DNA of 9,172 bases from Opitutaceae bacterium. Lineage in GTDB: Bacteria; Verrucomicrobiota; Verrucomicrobiia; Opitutales; Opitutaceae. Numbering within the stretch: position 1 is the stretch's first letter; each line of letters starts with the position of its first letter. Below are positions 5,831 to 9,172 of this stretch, piece by piece. Made by a program: the position numbers and the translations under genes. Under the pieces are notes generated by a model that saw nothing but the letters and a program-made list of their open reading frames with translations, did not search any database and was not told where the DNA came from. Where the stretch lies: positions 1 to 9,172 of the forward strand of contig RGAX01000105.1 in assembly GCA_009919985.1 (NCBI GenBank), given 5' to 3'.

Positions 5831-6859
5831 TCAGCCCTTACCCAAGGTTTTTTTGGCCAGGAAATCGAGCGGATCGACTCCGATGGGGCCAAGCAAGTTG
5901 CCGTCATGCGAGAAGAAAAGGGGGCGCATTTCCCCTTCGAGCAATATTTCCCAAAGTTTACCCACATCCTTCGCCTCGTCCAAGTGCGTGAGCACCAGGT
6001 GAGTGGCCCCCAGCGAACGGCCCGACTTCAAGCCCGCCCGCAGGCTTTCGATTTCGTAGGCCGCATTCAAAACGAGTACCCGAGTCTCGATCGAGTGTTG
6101 CTTTAGCAAATCGGCCAACTGGGGTGTTTCGTCGCCCGCGGCTGCGCCGAAGCAAGGCACATCCCAATACACGCGCGCACTTTCATTACTGACTCTTAGA
6201 TCTGGGGTATAATGCGTGAGTCCCACACCCACGGCATCGCAAAATACTTCCAATTCGAGACAGGGATTGGGCCGGCTAAATTCGACGTGGCACACACGGC
6301 ACTTCGTACCTTGCTGAAACACTTCCCAGGTCAGCCATTGCCCGAGGGCCAACGATTTATCGGCCTGCGAACTGCCGATAAAAACTACCCGCTGGCTCAG
6401 GGGAACCGCTGGAAACGCGCCGATTAATTGACGCAATTCGCGTACAAATTCCGCTAAGGCGTCACCTAAAGGTTTCTCGCCGGAGATCGACCAACGCCGC
6501 TCCGTTTCGACGCGCCAAATCAGCGCTTCGGAAAATCCCGCCGACTTCAGTGCGGCCCGCAAATCCACGGGACGGCTCCCACGCGCCAACCCAGCCGCAT
6601 AGGTTGAACTCAACACCCCTGGCACCGGAGGCGCTAGCGCCGGCTCCATCGCCGATTCGGGCGCCGCGAGTTCAGCGATGACTTCGAGTTTCGCTCCGCC
6701 AAAAATACGTTTAATAAAACCCTGCCGCACGGGCCGCACCGAAAGTACGCGCGCTTCAGGCCCCAACTGCGATTTGAGCACCGAAAGCGCCTCGTTAACC
6801 GAGCGCACGATGAAGCGGTAGGTGCCCGGCGCGGGAGATTTAAAAGCGGATGAAGCCAT
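5831..6859 (-). CDS. flhF: FlhF-like flagellar placement protein with degenerate GTPase motifs
   Basis: FlhF is an SRP-family GTPase that marks where flagella are built, acting at the inner membrane. This 342-aa protein keeps the FlhF N-terminal B domain (about 13-65: YRFIVRSVNEALSVLKSQLGP, then ARVLSVRPV). It also keeps the overall N and G domain layout (about 95-335). The nucleotide-binding motifs are eroded. The G1 loop, normally GxTGxGKT, reads GSSQADKS at 162-169, with both internal glycines lost. The DTYR-type motif is replaced by VEFSRPN near 192-198. G3, normally DTAGR, reads DVPCFG at 233-238. G4, normally TKxDE, reads THLDEA at 291-296. The late GQ-VPDD motif is replaced by DGNLLGPIG. 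I chose the ATG at 6859, 4 nt after the flhA stop, over a TTG at 6889 inside flhA. Orthology rests on the fold, length and position between flhA and fliA; GTPase activity is doubtful. Confidence 0.85.
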   Translation of the reverse strand: MASSAFKSPAPGTYRFIVRSVNEALSVLKSQLGPEARVLSVRPVRQGFIKRIFGGAKLEVIAELAAPESAMEPALAPPVPGVLSSTYAAGLARGSRPVDLRAALKSAGFSEALIWRVETERRWSISGEKPLGDALAEFVRELRQLIGAFPAVPLSQRVVFIGSSQADKSLALGQWLTWEVFQQGTKCRVCHVEFSRPNPCLELEVFCDAVGVGLTHYTPDLRVSNESARVYWDVPCFGAAAGDETPQLADLLKQHSIETRVLVLNAAYEIESLRAGLKSGRSLGATHLVLTHLDEAKDVGKLWEILLEGEMRPLFFSHDGNLLGPIGVDPLDFLAKKTLGKG

Positions 6860-6863
6860 GGGA

Positions 6864-8987
6864 TTAAGCTGCCGCACGGGCCGTTTCAACGGGAGCGGAA
6901 ATTATGCCAGCATTCTCGATCTGGTAGGTACCCGGTATTTCCTGGAAAGATACGACGGTGAGGCGTGGGAACGTTGACTCGAGGAAACGCCGCAAGGCCA
7001 AGCGTAACTCGGCGCCCACGGCGATGCACGGCGCGCTACCACCGGCGGCGAATTGCGCCTGCTTGGCGTTGATCCCTTCGAGCAGATGCGCGCTTAAGGC
7101 CGGATCGAGCGCTAGACCGAAGTCTGCTGCCGTACGATGAATTTTCGTCACCAATTCTTTTTCGAGGCGCAGATCGAGGGTCAAAGCCCGTAGAGTACCC
7201 GGAGCCGATTCCAGCAATGGCACAAAATAAGGTCCGAGGCGGCGACGCACCAGTTCGCTCAAATCGTCGGGGTTCTTGGTCAACGCGGCGTAATCGGCGA
7301 TCCCTTCCAAGATCAACGGCAGGTTCAGAATCGGCACATTTTCGCGGAGTAAATTTTGGAGCACGCGCTGGATGATCCCCAGATTGACCAAGTCCGGCAG
7401 CAACTCGCTGACGAGTGCGGGATGTGATTGTTTCACATGATCGATCAAGGCCTGGACATCCTGACGGCCGAGCAGCACATGGGCGTTGGACTTCAAAATT
7501 TCCGACAGATGGGTGACGATAATCGAGGCGCAATCCACGACCGAGTAACCGTTAATTTCCGCATTTTTCTTTTCGGCTTCTTCGATCCAAACGGCCGCCA
7601 GCCCGAAGACCGGCTCCTGACAGGCGACGCCGCGCAATTGTACGCGACTGCCCGAGACATTCATCGCCATCCAGCGACCCATCATAAGCGAACCACGCCC
7701 CACGATCCGGCCGCGCAAAAGAAAACGGTACTCGCCACTTGCGAGCTCGAGATTGTCGCGCACGGCCACCTGAGGCACGATAACGCCCAGTTCTCGGGCC
7801 AAAGTTTTACGCACGCCGGTGATGCGGGCGGGTAAATCGCCACCTTGCTTCTGATCGGCTAAGCCCACCAGGCCAAAGCCCACTTCCACGGCAAACACAT
7901 CGACGTCGATCAAGCGACGCACCTCCTCGACCGAGCCACTCTTGGGCGGCGCGGCTTCTTTATCCTTGGCCTTCTCGGCGGCGGTCTTTGCGACCGGCTC
8001 AGCCTCGGGTGTGACCGCGGGAAGTTTGTAGCCGATGTAGAGAAAAAATCCGCCCATCAAGCCGAGTGGTAACAAGGGGAGCCCCGGCATGAAGCCCATG
8101 AGTAACATCACTGCTCCGACCATCTTCAAAGCGAAGGGGTAGCGCACCAATTGACCCCCCACTTGTTGACCTAGGTCGCCGTTATCGGCCGCACGCGTGA
8201 CGAGCAAACCCGCGGCGACTGAAATCACGAGGGCCGGAATTTGCGTCACCAGACCATCACCGATTGAAAGCAGAGTAAATTTTTGCAGCGCTTCCATCAG
8301 CGACAAATCCATCTGCAAAACGCCGATCATGAAGCCGCCCAAAACGTTGACCAAGGTGATCAAAATACCCGCGATCGCCTCACCGCGGACGAACTTGGAT
8401 GAACCGTCCATCGCACCATAAAAATCTGCTTCGCGCTGTAATTTAAGCCGCCGAGCAGAGGCCGTGGGCTCATCAATTGCTCCTGCGTTTAGCTCCGCAT
8501 CGATCGCCATCTGTTTACCCGGTAATGCATCTAAGGTAAACCGCGCCGATACTTCCGCGATACGGCCTGCACCCTTGGTGATGACGACAAAGTTAATGAC
8601 GACCAAGATTACGAACACTACAAAGCCGACCACGTAATTACCCTGAATCACGATCTTGCCGAACGCCTCGATGATATGACCCGCTTCACCCCGCGTTAGC
8701 ACCAAGCGGGTCGAACAGATATTGAGGGCCAGGCGGAAAAGCGTCAGGCCCAACAGCACGGTCGGAAACGCCGAAAATTCTACAGGTTGGCGCACATAAA
8801 TCACCACCAGCATGATTAGCAACGAGGAGGCGATACTGAGCGCCAGCAGCATGTCCATGACCATGGAGGGCACGGGCAGCACGAGCAGCATGATCGTGCC
8901 AAACAAACCGGCCGTGAATATAAGATCGGCCCGGCCCATGAGTTGGCGGGAGAACGTCGTCGCGGGAACTGGAACAACAGCAGGCAT
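6864..8987 (-). CDS. flhA: Flagellar type III export gate protein FlhA
   Basis: FlhA is the major export-gate membrane protein. Nine copies form a ring that couples ion flow to substrate export and docks chaperone-substrate complexes. The 707-aa length is normal for the family. About eight hydrophobic helices lie within residues 21-322. The family signature lies in the loop after the fourth helix, about 131-170, including VITKGAGRIAEVSARF and LDALPGKQMAIDAELNAG. The EADFYGAMDGSSKFVRGEAIAG segment follows. A charged Ala/Lys/Glu/Pro linker (about 325-352) leads into the cytoplasmic nonamer-forming domain (about 353-690), which carries segments such as GEYRFLLRGR and EINGYSVVDCASIIVTHLSEIL. It starts at an ATG 5 nt after the flhB stop, and flhF begins 4 nt after its stop. 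Flagellar rather than virulence-type secretion is inferred from the neighbours. Confidence 0.98.
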   Translation of the reverse strand: MPAVVPVPATTFSRQLMGRADLIFTAGLFGTIMLLVLPVPSMVMDMLLALSIASSLLIMLVVIYVRQPVEFSAFPTVLLGLTLFRLALNICSTRLVLTRGEAGHIIEAFGKIVIQGNYVVGFVVFVILVVINFVVITKGAGRIAEVSARFTLDALPGKQMAIDAELNAGAIDEPTASARRLKLQREADFYGAMDGSSKFVRGEAIAGILITLVNVLGGFMIGVLQMDLSLMEALQKFTLLSIGDGLVTQIPALVISVAAGLLVTRAADNGDLGQQVGGQLVRYPFALKMVGAVMLLMGFMPGLPLLPLGLMGGFFLYIGYKLPAVTPEAEPVAKTAAEKAKDKEAAPPKSGSVEEVRRLIDVDVFAVEVGFGLVGLADQKQGGDLPARITGVRKTLARELGVIVPQVAVRDNLELASGEYRFLLRGRIVGRGSLMMGRWMAMNVSGSRVQLRGVACQEPVFGLAAVWIEEAEKKNAEINGYSVVDCASIIVTHLSEILKSNAHVLLGRQDVQALIDHVKQSHPALVSELLPDLVNLGIIQRVLQNLLRENVPILNLPLILEGIADYAALTKNPDDLSELVRRRLGPYFVPLLESAPGTLRALTLDLRLEKELVTKIHRTAADFGLALDPALSAHLLEGINAKQAQFAAGGSAPCIAVGAELRLALRRFLESTFPRLTVVSFQEIPGTYQIENAGIISAPVETARAAA

Positions 8988-8992
8988 GAAAA

Positions 8993-9172
8993 TTAGTTAG
9001 ATAGGGCCGCCGCACGCCGGCTAGGCAGGGTGAAATAATAATAACGGTAGGTACGGTAAACGAAGGCGAGAATCTCAGCCACCGCCTCAAACATATCCTG
9101 TGGAATCGGTTCGCCTACTTTCCCTGTCGCATAAAGTAAGCGTGCGACGGGACGGTTTTCCACGATCGGCAC
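8993..9172 (-). CDS. flhB: Flagellar export apparatus protein FlhB, C-terminal end only
   Basis: Only the last 59 residues are in the window; the N-terminal membrane part and the self-cleavage site (NPTH) lie beyond base 9172. The visible part begins VPIVENRPVARLLYATG and continues VGEPIPQDMFEAVAEILAFVY. This is the hallmark C-terminal cytoplasmic segment of FlhB and its SctU relatives (Pro-Ile-Val-Glu-Asn, then Leu-Ala-Arg-type, then IP and AVAEIL-VY). FlhB switches export specificity from rod/hook to filament substrates. It ends with an ordinary short tail (TLPSRRAAALSN), and flhA starts 5 nt downstream, giving the conserved flhB-flhA pair. Confidence 0.94.
   Translation of the reverse strand: MPIVENRPVARLLYATGKVGEPIPQDMFEAVAEILAFVYRTYRYYYFTLPSRRAAALSN

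Noticed and set aside
6860..6889. TTG-initiated extension of flhF inside the flhA 3' end
   Set aside because: The added residues (MKRPVRQLNP) do not look like FlhF, and the ATG at 6859 sits 4 nt after the flhA stop, a normal coupling distance.

Overview
The window suggests a flagellated, Gram-negative-type bacterium of moderately high GC. My best guess is Verrucomicrobiota, Opitutales/Opitutaceae-like. That guess rests on the overall look of the proteins, the scarcity of clear Shine-Dalgarno sites and the mixture of genes; it was not checked by any search.

Layout. The left end (1-825, + strand) is the 3' part of a monofunctional prephenate/arogenate dehydrogenase (tyrA) of aromatic amino-acid synthesis. 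It is followed by a roughly 200-base spacer and a PIN-domain VapC-like toxin ribonuclease (1022-1408, + strand) with no convincing antitoxin beside it. A further gene-poor stretch ends at a tRNA-Leu(CAG) gene on the minus strand (1614-1698).

From 1774 to the right edge everything is on the minus strand and almost certainly one polycistronic flagellar operon. Gaps are 23-27 nt at most, and one junction is a 4-nt ATGA overlap. Read in transcription order it is flhB (C-terminal end only), flhA, flhF, an unnamed 88-aa two-helix membrane protein, fliA (sigma-28), motA, motB, an unnamed 83-aa four-cysteine protein, and an unnamed 344-aa coiled-coil/two-helix membrane protein.

How they fit together. 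FlhB and FlhA form the substrate gate of the flagellar type III export apparatus. FlhF normally controls flagellar placement and number. FliA switches on late flagellar genes. MotA and MotB form the ion-driven stator. The three unnamed genes are candidates for lineage-specific flagellar or motor accessory factors.

The most notable observations are linked. The FlhF protein has lost the key residues of most of its GTPase motifs, and its usual partner gene flhG, commonly found between flhF and fliA, is not there; the 88-aa membrane protein sits in that slot. Together these suggest a rewired flagellar-placement system with a pseudo-GTPase FlhF.
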